Source of the DNA: Planctomycetaceae bacterium
GTDB taxonomy: Bacteria; Planctomycetota; Planctomycetia; Planctomycetales; Planctomycetaceae
Length of the DNA: 33,683 nt
Assembly: GCA_002724315.1 (NCBI GenBank)
Contig: PBOJ01000096.1
Location: 1 to 33,683, forward strand
Reading direction: 5' to 3'
Both the position numbers and the translations under genes were made by a program. Positions 24,774 through 32,457 of this stretch are shown here, piece by piece (positions within the stretch are counted from its first letter, which is position 1; each line of letters opens with the position of its first letter). A model generated the notes under the pieces. It saw only the letters and a list, made by a program, of their open reading frames with translations, made no database searches and had not been told where the DNA came from.

Positions 24774-27554
24774 ATGGGTCACCACCATTTCCTGAACCGT
24801 CGCCGCGCAACAAAAACAAATCGCCTCGCCGCGATCCTTCTCTGCCTGCCGTTTTTGCTCGCTCACACTCGGGTCCAGGCGAAGGACCGTCCCAGTCGCG
24901 CGTCCGCTCGACGTGCGGCCCCCGCGAGTCGTTCTACAACTTCCAGGAGAACCCGACCCCGATCGTCGACATCTCGCGCAAGTTCTGCCAAATCGCCGAC
25001 CGCCCGCGGACGGTCCACCAGCCGGCCCTCCACCCGCAGTTCGAGTGCGTCGCGGTCAACGCGGAGCACGCCGAGCCGGACCAGCCGGGGCGTCTCATCT
25101 CGTTCCAATTCCCGGCCTACTAGCACCAGCCGACGATCGACCGGTCGCCCCGCCACCCGCGGGTCCAGCGTTTCCAAACCGATGCGGATTCCTACCAAGA
25201 CACCCAGGCGAAGTGTCTCGTCGCCATCCACTTCCCGGCCAGCCCGGACCAGTTCACCTCCTCGCCGCTCAAGTTCCACCCGTCCCGCAACCGCGCCCGT
25301 TCGTAGTGCACTTCCCCGTGTTCCCAGTCGCAACTCCAGTGTTCCGCGGAGCCAGCAACCGAAATCGACCGCGCCGAACCCTCGGTCCGCTCCAGCCACA
25401 CGACCTTCGACAACCATTCCCGATCGCCGTGCCGGAAGTCCGAAGCAAACCCGTTCCACTCAGCCATCGCTGCCCACGGCCACCAAACAGTCGTCCTCAA
25501 AGCGATCGATCAAGCCGTCGGCCACCACACCCGGTGCCAGATCGGTACTCCGAAACCCGTCGAGCCGACTCCCCAGGTCCTCCAACAAACCGCTCAGCAA
25601 ATCGGCTCGAAACCGCGGCGCCACATCACCCAACGGGAAAACGACCACCCCGCCGTCTTCCAGGACCACTCCAACCACAACGCGTCCCGCAAGCCGGAGA
25701 TCCATTCGCAAAAAAACAACCGCCAAGCAGCCAGTTGCCAAAAAGTCAGCTGCCAAACGGAAAACTGGCACACAGCCCGCCACCTCACAGCCAACTGACA
25801 AAAAGCCCACTGCCAGACGGCCAGTTGCCAAACGGCCAGCCGGCACACAGCCAGCCACCCCACAGCCAACTGACAAAAAGCCAGTTGCCAGACGGACCAA
25901 TGCCAAACGGCCAGCCGGCACACAGCCAGCCAACTCACAGCCAACTGACAAAAAGCCAGTTGCCAGACGGCCCAATGCCAAACGGCCAGTCGGCAAAAAG
26001 CCAGCCAACTCACAGCCAACTGACAAAAAGTCAATTGCCAGACGGCCCAATGCCAAACGGCCAGCCGGCAAAAAACCAGTTTCCAAACGAGCCACGACCA
26101 AAACTTCAGTTGCCAAAGGGCCATCCGGAAACAAGTCACGAACCAATCCCGCCAGGAGCGGGAAACCCAACACCCGGCCCTCCGACCGTCCGGCATCCGC
26201 GACCGACCCCAACAACATCACGTCGCGCATCCGAAACCGCAGCGGGTCCGCTCGCCCTGGAGCCGCTTCTTCGTCCGCACGGGGACTCACGCTTCGCCGC
26301 TCGTCCCAAACGCCTCGCCCCCCTCGTGGCTCACGGGTTGAACGAAATGGCCGTGTCCGCAGCCCCAATGGGAAGTTGGCCAAGACCGTCCGCCGCACCT
26401 CTTTCGCAGACCGGCTGAACTCCGGTCAGTTGCGGACACTCTCCGATTCCAGGGTGGGCCGCAAGCTGAAGTTCCGCCGGCAGTTCGAGATGTCGCGGAG
26501 AGGAGACGTTGCCCGACGCTTGCAACTGGCTCGCAACCTGCGGCACAGCGGTGGCTGGCGTTCCCGCCACTTCCATGGCCACGTTCACAGCAGTTTTGTC
26601 AGCCTGCATTTCGGGAGCTGGTACGCCGGACCGTCGTTTTACCCCGCACATTGCTGGACCCCCCACTGGAGCCCCTGGGTGTCTTGGTCCTGGTGGGATC
26701 GCTGTCTCCCGATCTGCGACCCTCGCCCGATCTTTTGCCGCCCGATAATCTGCCGGCCGTGCCGCCCCTGGGTGTCGTGGCGCTACCCCGCCTGGGTGAG
26801 TCTTCCGATCGTCGTGAGCGGAACCTGGGTCGACGTGCCCAGAGTCGCCACTGAAGACCGCGACCTCCAACTGCTTGCCGTGAGGTTTGTTGACGCCGGA
26901 CATCCCGAGCAGAAGAAGGGCCCTCGTTATCGGGTCTGGTTCCGCAACAACGACGACAAGAAGCTCCGGAAAGACTTCAACATCATGTTGCTGGCCTCCA
27001 ACAGCCGCGATGCGGCCACCGATGTCCCCCAGGCGGGCGTGGAGATCGACAACATCGAGGCCGGGGCCATCCGTACCGTCGACATCCGGCTTCCATTCGA
27101 AGCGTCGACACTCGCACGGGATGCGGAAAACCGGGCGGTCCCCTTCCGTTTCCTGCACGTCCTGGTCGATTCGCACCAAGATGTCGACGAATCGTTCGAA
27201 GAGAACAACGGTGTCGTCCTGGCCCGCGGAGATGTCCTTCCAGTCGATCCGTCCAGCTTCTCCACCGATGTCACATCTGGTTCACCGGGCTCCATGATCA
27301 ATGTTGCAGGTGAAGGGTTCGGCCCGGAACCGGGTGAAGTCATTGTCCATGTCAACGGGCTGGAACTTCAGGCCGAGATCTACGGTTGGTATGACCTCGG
27401 AGTCCATCTCAAGCTTCCGACACTGCCCGTGGCCACTGAGACGCAAGCCGAAATCGTAGTGGTTCGCGGCGACGGAGCCGTCTCCAATCCCGTACAGGTC
27501 CTGATAGTACCTGCCAAAAGTCCGGTTACGCCGCCGCCGGCACCGGCCAAATGA
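24774..27554 (+). CDS. Exported, highly basic repeat protein with W/H/C-rich, CARDB-like and IPT/TIG-like C-terminal parts
   Basis: A 926-residue protein. ATG 24774 has AAAGGA upstream and starts a signal peptide (RRRATKTNR, then LAAILLCLPFLLAHTRVQA). Residues 38 to about 590 are low-complexity Ser/Arg/Thr/Pro/Lys, with almost no acidic or large hydrophobic residues, like histone H1 tails; inside them four to five copies of a 25-residue unit such as AKRPAGTQPATPQPTDKKPV lie at about 327-440. Residues about 595-690 are rich in Trp, His and Cys (SWYAGPSFYPAHCWTPHWSP). About 695-820 looks like a CARDB-type beta sandwich and 825-915 like an IPT/TIG domain (GSMINVAGEGFGPEPGEV). Other frames stay open over 1.5 kb only because of the biased composition; the frame with both signal peptide and folded end is taken as real. 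It may bind acidic polymers at the surface. Confidence 0.8.
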   Translation: MGHHHFLNRRRATKTNRLAAILLCLPFLLAHTRVQAKDRPSRASARRAAPASRSTTSRRTRPRSSTSRASSAKSPTARGRSTSRPSTRSSSASRSTRSTPSRTSRGVSSRSNSRPTSTSRRSTGRPATRGSSVSKPMRIPTKTPRRSVSSPSTSRPARTSSPPRRSSSTRPATAPVRSALPRVPSRNSSVPRSQQPKSTAPNPRSAPATRPSTTIPDRRAGSPKQTRSTQPSLPTATKQSSSKRSIKPSATTPGARSVLRNPSSRLPRSSNKPLSKSARNRGATSPNGKTTTPPSSRTTPTTTRPASRRSIRKKTTAKQPVAKKSAAKRKTGTQPATSQPTDKKPTARRPVAKRPAGTQPATPQPTDKKPVARRTNAKRPAGTQPANSQPTDKKPVARRPNAKRPVGKKPANSQPTDKKSIARRPNAKRPAGKKPVSKRATTKTSVAKGPSGNKSRTNPARSGKPNTRPSDRPASATDPNNITSRIRNRSGSARPGAASSSARGLTLRRSSQTPRPPRGSRVERNGRVRSPNGKLAKTVRRTSFADRLNSGQLRTLSDSRVGRKLKFRRQFEMSRRGDVARRLQLARNLRHSGGWRSRHFHGHVHSSFVSLHFGSWYAGPSFYPAHCWTPHWSPWVSWSWWDRCLPICDPRPIFCRPIICRPCRPWVSWRYPAWVSLPIVVSGTWVDVPRVATEDRDLQLLAVRFVDAGHPEQKKGPRYRVWFRNNDDKKLRKDFNIMLLASNSRDAATDVPQAGVEIDNIEAGAIRTVDIRLPFEASTLARDAENRAVPFRFLHVLVDSHQDVDESFEENNGVVLARGDVLPVDPSSFSTDVTSGSPGSMINVAGEGFGPEPGEVIVHVNGLELQAEIYGWYDLGVHLKLPTLPVATETQAEIVVVRGDGAVSNPVQVLIVPAKSPVTPPPAPAK
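25752..26100 (+). repeat. 75-base tandem repeat inside the basic protein gene
   Basis: Units start at 25752, 25827, 25902, 25977 and 26052 (the last degenerates after about 45 bases). Each encodes 25 residues of the form AKRPxGxxPAxxQPTDKKPx plus ARRxx. Most units carry CAACTG and CAGTTG nine bases apart, which can form a small hairpin. Confidence 0.9.
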
Positions 27555-27561
27555 TCGGCAA

Positions 27562-27621
27562 CACTCATGCAGGGGTCGAGTCGTCTGGCTCGACCTCTGC
27601 TCGGTTAAACCGTGATGAGTG
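27562..27621. other. Nested inverted repeats, possible three-way RNA junction after the basic protein gene
   Basis: CACTCAT (27562-27568) pairs with ATGAGTG (27615-27621). Directly inside, a 12-base stem (27569-27580 with 27589-27600, one G-U pair, 8-base loop) and a 4-base stem (27602-27605 with 27609-27612) sit side by side. There is no T-run on either strand, so it is not a classical terminator, though it lies where messages from both sides should end. Confidence 0.5.
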
Positions 27622-27661
27622 GGCAGAGGAGGGCGGACGTCGCCAACACTCGCCCCTTCTC

Positions 27662-27689
27662 GCCGGAATGATCTTCTGCCCATTCCGGC
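27662..27689 (-). terminator. Stem-loop after the AraD1/GguC-like gene, possible terminator
   Basis: GCCGGAATG / CATTCCGGC, a perfect 9-base stem with a 10-base loop, 15 bases after the stop of the minus-strand gene. No T-run follows, so it would have to work with Rho or only protect the message end. Confidence 0.4.
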
Positions 27690-27703
27690 ATTCAGCTTGA
27701 AAC

Positions 27704-28750
27704 TCAGGCGGACTCGGCAACAACCGGGCTTGCAGCTTCGGCAGCGGAATCGACAACTGTTACCTCAAGCGGGGCGGTATTCCCTTCCGAAGACACGCGG
27801 ACCACGTCGCCATTCCGGTACTTCCAGTCCCTGGTACTGAAACTCAACTTGCTCGTGCCAAAAAAGTGCAGGTGCACATCACCCGGCACCCGGTGCTGCG
27901 TGTATTTGAAGTGATGATCCTCGCAATTGGCCAATGAGTGGCACATAAATTTCTCGCCACTTTTGAGTGGCCCACTCTCATAGATCGTCTCCCCATCTCG
28001 GCGGACCGTACACTGCAGATCAATGTCCGAAAACTCCCAATCGGTGACCAGTTCCGGTCCCACGGCGCAAGTCCGCAACTTCGACGGAGCCAGGTACAGG
28101 TAGTTGATCTTCTCAGTCTCGTGATCAGACCATTCGATCCCCAGCGAAAAACCCAATCTCCTGGGAACACCGGCTGAATCAACGATGTAGCACCCAACGA
28201 GTTCCGGTTCCTCTCCACCATCCAAACCATAAGCGGGGAGGTCGAGGTGTCCTCCCGGCCCTCGCAACGTGGATCCATTCCCTTTGTAGAACCACTCGGG
28301 CATGGCCCCACGCGCCCCCTGTCCAGGTTTTCCGTCGGCCAATCCCATCGCGAACATCCTCGCAGAATCGGTCGCCGGTTCGTCCCGGCCCCCGGAATCT
28401 CCCGAGTGCATCTTGTCACGGGACTCCATACCTCCGGTGTGGGTCAACCCCGTCCCGGAAACCAACAGATAGTGAGGGTCCGGATGGTCCAGAGGTGGGT
28501 GAAGGAAGGGCGACTCGCCTCCCGGCGATGCTGCGAGGAGTTCGGAATAATTCACGCGAGGCAGATCCTCGTCAGCGACGACCCGTGACAACCGCTCCTC
28601 AAAACTCACTCCGTTACGACACGCCGAATCGAACACGGCCGACACACGGTCGAGCGACGCATCCCCGGCTGTCACATCCAGAAGCGCGTCCCCATCAACC
28701 ACTCCCACCCGGCGACCTTCACCCGGAATTTCCCATTGCACCACTCGCAT
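27704..28750 (-). CDS. AraD1/GguC-type FAH-fold enzyme, probable 2-keto-3-deoxy sugar acid dehydratase
   Basis: A 348-residue fumarylacetoacetate-hydrolase-fold protein. The AraD1/GguC group includes 2-keto-3-deoxy-L-arabonate dehydratase-like proteins. The core PEWFYKGNGSTLRGPGGHLD, then LPAYGLDGGEEPELVGCYIV and FSLGIEWSDHETEKINYLYL, is characteristic; the last holds the acidic metal ligands, and LAPSKLRTCAVGPEL the lysine after them. MCHSLANCEDHHFKYTQHR and GDVHLHFFGTSKLSF complete the fold. GAGGGTGAG precedes ATG 28750, which lies ten bases after the stop of the Gfo/Idh gene, so it is the last gene of an operon with a sugar oxidoreductase and an enolase-superfamily enzyme. That context supports sugar-acid breakdown; the exact substrate is not visible. 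Confidence 0.82.
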   Translation of the reverse strand: MRVVQWEIPGEGRRVGVVDGDALLDVTAGDASLDRVSAVFDSACRNGVSFEERLSRVVADEDLPRVNYSELLAASPGGESPFLHPPLDHPDPHYLLVSGTGLTHTGGMESRDKMHSGDSGGRDEPATDSARMFAMGLADGKPGQGARGAMPEWFYKGNGSTLRGPGGHLDLPAYGLDGGEEPELVGCYIVDSAGVPRRLGFSLGIEWSDHETEKINYLYLAPSKLRTCAVGPELVTDWEFSDIDLQCTVRRDGETIYESGPLKSGEKFMCHSLANCEDHHFKYTQHRVPGDVHLHFFGTSKLSFSTRDWKYRNGDVVRVSSEGNTAPLEVTVVDSAAEAASPVVAESA

Positions 28751-28760
28751 CGGCTCACCC

Positions 28761-29924
28761 TCACTCCGCGGTTACATTCTCCCAAGTCCGGGTTTCCCAG
28801 CTGCGTGCCATTGCAGCCTGCACGTCAGCAACCCGGGCAATCTGCTCAAAACTCGGCTCGACCGGCTCTCCAGCCACAACCCCCCGGAGGAACTCATGAA
28901 CCTCTATGGTCATCAGATCCTCATAGCCCAGGCCGACGGCTCCCCCCGGATTGAAGTCCCCGTGCCGAGGAAACTCGGGACGACTCTGCAGCCGGGCATA
29001 ACCGGGCCGTTCGACGGCTTGGTCATCCAGAAACAACTCCAGTTCGTTCATTCTCTCAAAGTTCCAACGAGCAGACCCCTTCGTGCCATTGAGCTCAAAA
29101 GTGTGTTCACAGTCCGACCCACCGATGACTCGACAGACCTCCAACGTCCCTCTCGCCCCGTTGGCAAATCGCACCATCGCACCCACGTAATCCTCATTCG
29201 TCACTGCCGCAACCGGCCCATCCTCGCTGACCGCAAAATGCGTCCCCGCCTGGCTGGGAATCGGCCGCTCGGAAATGAACGTTTCGTTCTCCGACACCAC
29301 TTCCGCCACTGGCCCCGCCAGCATCAACGCCATGTCCAGGGCATGCGACATCAGGTCCCCCAACACACCGAATCCAGCCTTGTTCCGATCAAAACGCCAC
29401 GACAACACGCTCTTGGGGTTGTGCCCGTATCCACAAAAGAATCGTCCTCGGTAATGCGTCACCTGCCCCAAACGGCCCTCCTTGATCAATGCCAGCAGGT
29501 GCTGCACGACAGGGCTCCATCGGTAGCAGAACCCGGTAAACGTCAGCAAACCAGCCGCTTGGGCCGCGGCCGCGATTTCTCGAGTCTCTGACGGTTCGCG
29601 TCCAACAGGTTTCTCGCAAAACACGTGTTTGCCCGCCTCCAGCGCTGCCAGGCACATCTCTCGGTGCAACCAATTGGGCGAGGTGATACTGACCACCTCG
29701 ACATCCGGGTCGTCCAACACCTCACGCCAATCCTCTGCCGTCCGCTCGAACCCAAAACGCCGACAGGCCTCGTTGGTACGGTCTGAATCGGTATCGGCAC
29801 AGACTTTCAGTCGGGGGACAACACCCGAGTCGGGAAACCGGTTGACGACCTGTTGGTAAGCACGACTGTGTGTCATGCCCATCCAGCCCATGGCGATTAC
29901 GCCGATGCCGACCTCGCGCGTCAT
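28761..29924 (-). CDS. Cytosolic Gfo/Idh/MocA-family oxidoreductase
   Basis: A 387-residue NAD(P)-dependent oxidoreductase without export signal, unlike the family member at 3.2 kb. The Rossmann start is EVGIGVIAMGWMGMTHSRAY. The catalytic motif is the standard EKP (HVFCEKPVGREPSETREIA), and GFCYRWSPVVQHLLALIKEG is the following strand-helix. The likely proton-relay histidine lies in GDLMSHALDMALML (GxxxxHxxD). Start ATG 29924 fits the conserved N-terminus; ATG 29960 would add 12 residues, and neither has a strong ribosome site. About 105 bases separate it from the upstream enolase-family gene, and ten from the AraD1/GguC-like gene, so all three are probably co-transcribed. It would oxidise the sugar or reduce its keto form in that pathway. 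Confidence 0.87.
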   Translation of the reverse strand: MTREVGIGVIAMGWMGMTHSRAYQQVVNRFPDSGVVPRLKVCADTDSDRTNEACRRFGFERTAEDWREVLDDPDVEVVSITSPNWLHREMCLAALEAGKHVFCEKPVGREPSETREIAAAAQAAGLLTFTGFCYRWSPVVQHLLALIKEGRLGQVTHYRGRFFCGYGHNPKSVLSWRFDRNKAGFGVLGDLMSHALDMALMLAGPVAEVVSENETFISERPIPSQAGTHFAVSEDGPVAAVTNEDYVGAMVRFANGARGTLEVCRVIGGSDCEHTFELNGTKGSARWNFERMNELELFLDDQAVERPGYARLQSRPEFPRHGDFNPGGAVGLGYEDLMTIEVHEFLRGVVAGEPVEPSFEQIARVADVQAAMARSWETRTWENVTAE

Positions 29925-30029
29925 GGCTTGATGTTTGCCGTTTTTCGAGTGAAGGGACATTCTCGAACTAATGGTAGCTCAACGTATCCCACAGGGCACG
30001 CACGCTGCGATCCAACCACACCCGACTGG

Positions 30030-31133
30030 CTACGCCACCCGGAACCGCTCCATCAGCTTTTCGCTGATCTCCAGCCCCAGCCCGGGCGCCTCTGGGGCCA
30101 GGAGGCAGCCGTCCTCAAGCCTCAACGGCTCAACGAAGGCGGGTGTCAGCCACGGCATGTATTCGAGACCCTCGACACCCGGGATTCCGCAGGCTAGGTG
30201 AACCGAGGCCTCCATCATGAGATGCGGTTCCACCGGGCAGCGATAGACTTCACACAGGGAGGCGATCCGCAGAAACTCCGTCACGCCCCCCACTCGGGCC
30301 AGATCCGGCTGCACAATCTCGACCGCCCCGGCCTGCAGGAACGAATGGATTTCGAACCGCGACCCCAGGGTTTCCCCCAGCGCCACCGGAATGTCCAGCC
30401 GCCGACTCAATTTCGCATGGCCGATAACATCGTCACAGAGCATCGGTTCCTCAAACCAGGCACACCCCAGCGCCTCGAAGGCTCTTCCGGCCCGAGTGGC
30501 GCGAGGCAGATCCCATTTCTGGTTCGCGTCGACGGCGATCCACACATCCTCCCCCAGCGCCTCTCGAACCCGGCTGACCCGTTCGATGTCGATTCCAGGA
30601 TCGTCATGCCCCACCTTCAGCTTCACTCCTCGCATGCCCTGGCCGAGATAGTCTCTGCCGGCCTCGACGATCTCCTCAACGCTCATGTTCAGCCAACCGC
30701 CGTCAGACCCGTAGACTGGCGCACGATCACGCCGACCACCGAGCAGGCGGAAGAGAGGAAGCGAAGCCATTTGCGCCCGCAGATCCCAAAGAGCCAGATC
30801 CACAGCGGCGATCGCCTGAGTCACGAGCCCGTGCCGCCCGACCCCTTGTGTCTTCCAGTACAGCTTGTGCAGAATTTGCTCATGGTCACAGGCAGCCAGG
30901 CCGATCAACTCCGGCCCAATATCCTCCTGGATCACGCTTCGCATGGCCGTCCCTCCGGCCGCCAACGCCCAGGTGTACCCCCGGCCCACCAGGCCGCTGT
31001 CGGTCGTCAGTGTCACCACGGGCATGAAGATCGTTGTCAGGCCTGCTCCCCGGTCACCACTGGACATGCCCGAGACGACCGGCCGCTCCAACGGGATAGC
31101 CAGCAGTTGAGCGTCACATGAGCGGATCTGCAT
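30030..31133 (-). CDS. Mandelate racemase/muconate lactonizing enzyme family protein, probable sugar-acid dehydratase
   Basis: A 367-residue enolase-superfamily enzyme. The barrel shows the KxK general base (RGVKLKVGHDD), the magnesium ligands in IAVDANQKWD, AWFEEPML and VALGETLGSR, and the His of CPVEPHLMMEASVHLACG. Lys on one side and His on the other place it in the mandelate racemase subgroup, most known members of which dehydrate or racemise acid sugars. The capping domain covers residues 1-125 with a flexible loop SGMSSGDRGAGL. ATG 31133 is five to six bases after GGAGG; ATG 31148 and 31145 lie upstream of that site. The first 20 bases overlap the end of the preceding gene, indicating translational coupling. 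Substrate is unknown. Confidence 0.88.
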   Translation of the reverse strand: MQIRSCDAQLLAIPLERPVVSGMSSGDRGAGLTTIFMPVVTLTTDSGLVGRGYTWALAAGGTAMRSVIQEDIGPELIGLAACDHEQILHKLYWKTQGVGRHGLVTQAIAAVDLALWDLRAQMASLPLFRLLGGRRDRAPVYGSDGGWLNMSVEEIVEAGRDYLGQGMRGVKLKVGHDDPGIDIERVSRVREALGEDVWIAVDANQKWDLPRATRAGRAFEALGCAWFEEPMLCDDVIGHAKLSRRLDIPVALGETLGSRFEIHSFLQAGAVEIVQPDLARVGGVTEFLRIASLCEVYRCPVEPHLMMEASVHLACGIPGVEGLEYMPWLTPAFVEPLRLEDGCLLAPEAPGLGLEISEKLMERFRVA

Positions 31134-31941
31134 TTCCGCCTCCATCATCCTGCACCGTGCTGATTTCGTCGCGTGAAATCTTGTCGACGCTCAACGGATT
31201 GAATGTCTGGCAGGTTCCCGACCGCATGGCCACTTCGATCCGACCGCCGGTCAGTACAAAGTACTGGACCAAGTAACCCCCACCCTGCATCACCTGAAAC
31301 TGAAACTCGCTGCCCGACAATCCTTCAACCCATCGAGGTGACTCCTCCGCGAACCTCGCGTCACCAACCACTTCGGACGGCAACGCTGCTATCAACGTCC
31401 CTGGCTCATCCCCAATCACATCAGCCATTCGCCGACGGGCGTCGGCCATGAACCTGACCACGCGTCCCCCGTAGCTGAACTCATCGTCCCCATCCCGCTC
31501 CGGCGGCACGACTCCGAGAGTCAGATGGTGCAAGAACGGATTCCCGTATCCCTGGCTCAACATTTGTTCGCTCGCCGCCTCATCCACCGGGTGAACCACG
31601 GCAACATAACGAAACCACCCCTGCTGGTACGCCGGACTCTTCGGATCCAAACGTGCCGAGACATTGATGTAATCGCAGCCATCCACCGGCGACGGATAAC
31701 AACGAGTGTCCCACCCCAGATCGTAGCCAACCGATTTCAACGGGCCGGCCACGAGTTGTGGAGGATCGGTGAAAATTGCGGCGTGATCCGGAGCCGCTTC
31801 AATGGCCACTCCAGCCTCAGCACTCTGCCGTGCCACCTCCATCGCCTCGCCAAAACGCTCAGCCGCGTTCTCTATCGGCAGCACTTCTCCGAAATCATGC
31901 GGCAATTCGAAACCGCTGAAAATGGATGTGGAACCGGACAT
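31114..31941 (-). CDS. Unassigned protein, first gene of the sugar-acid operon
   Basis: I do not recognise this 275-residue protein. There is no signal peptide or membrane segment. PHDFGEVLPIENAAERFGEA opens a helical region; GYDLGWDTRCYPSPVDGCDY, FRYVAVVHPVDEAASEQML and FLHHLTLGVVPPERDGDD form a strand-rich middle that could hold a metal site with its two histidines, and MQGGGYLVQYFVLTGGRIEV is near the end. A VOC-like fold is conceivable but I cannot show it. It overlaps the enolase-family gene by 20 bases and starts about 30 bases after a candidate promoter, so it is tied to sugar-acid breakdown, perhaps as lactonase, isomerase or accessory factor. The start is ambiguous among GTG 31953, ATG 31944 and ATG 31941. 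Confidence 0.65.
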   Translation of the reverse strand: MSGSTSIFSGFELPHDFGEVLPIENAAERFGEAMEVARQSAEAGVAIEAAPDHAAIFTDPPQLVAGPLKSVGYDLGWDTRCYPSPVDGCDYINVSARLDPKSPAYQQGWFRYVAVVHPVDEAASEQMLSQGYGNPFLHHLTLGVVPPERDGDDEFSYGGRVVRFMADARRRMADVIGDEPGTLIAALPSEVVGDARFAEESPRWVEGLSGSEFQFQVMQGGGYLVQYFVLTGGRIEVAMRSGTCQTFNPLSVDKISRDEISTVQDDGGGNADPLM

Positions 31942-31979
31942 CATCTCTCTCACACGTGACCGTCGGCCGCGAAACCGTC

Positions 31980-32008
31980 ATCGTATCGGCTGCGCCAGGG
32001 GCGATCAA
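31980..32008 (-). promoter_or_regulatory. Candidate promoter of the sugar-acid operon
   Basis: On the minus strand TTGATC (32003-32008) and TACGAT (31980-31985) are 17 bases apart in the 100-base gap after exbD. It suggests that the operon is separate from exbBD although all genes face the same way. Confidence 0.45.
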
Positions 32009-32043
32009 TTCGTGGCAACGCCCCCCGCCCACGACCGGCCGCG

Positions 32044-32454
32044 CTACCGCGATTCGTCGACGAATTCATGTGCCACGTCGACATGTTTCGCACCGGCTGC
32101 CCTCGCCGCCTCCAGGACTCGCACAAACGTCGCGTGGTCCGAACGTGCGTCGCCGCGATAGGTCACCACCTTGCGACGGGATGCGGACACCAACGGAACA
32201 AGTTGCTCCGCGAGTTCCTCCAGGTCGAGCCTCCGAGCATTGAGCAACACTTGCCCCCGGCGGTCAACGGTCACCACCACCTCAGGAGCTTGCACCTCAC
32301 TTGCCATCGCCGCGTCGGGAAGGTCCAGATCAATGGCCGGCGCCAGCATCGTGGAACTCAGCATGAAAAAGATCAACAACAGGAACACACAATCGATCAA
32401 CGGACTGAGTTCGATCGAAAGCGACGGCCGACGTTGCCTGGGTATCTGGTCCAT
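32044..32454 (-). CDS. exbD: ExbD/TolR-family biopolymer transport protein
   Basis: A 136-residue component of a proton-driven ExbB-ExbD (or TolQ-TolR) motor. It has a short basic cytoplasmic start, one membrane helix at residues 18-38 (PLIDCVFLLLIFFMLSS) with the essential aspartate at position 21, then a periplasmic domain (EVVVTVDRRGQVLLNARRLD, KVVTYRGDARSDHATFVRVL) of the usual size. Start ATG 32454 is three bases after the stop of exbB, so the two are translated as a pair. It powers TonB-type energy transfer to outer-membrane receptors, fitting the TonB-like gene across the divergent spacer. Confidence 0.9.
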   Translation of the reverse strand: MDQIPRQRRPSLSIELSPLIDCVFLLLIFFMLSSTMLAPAIDLDLPDAAMASEVQAPEVVVTVDRRGQVLLNARRLDLEELAEQLVPLVSASRRKVVTYRGDARSDHATFVRVLEAARAAGAKHVDVAHEFVDESR

Positions 32455-32457
32455 CGC

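Noticed and set aside
25752..26100. CRISPR-like array
   Set aside because: Units are contiguous without spacers, in frame with a protein, and have no cas genes nearby.
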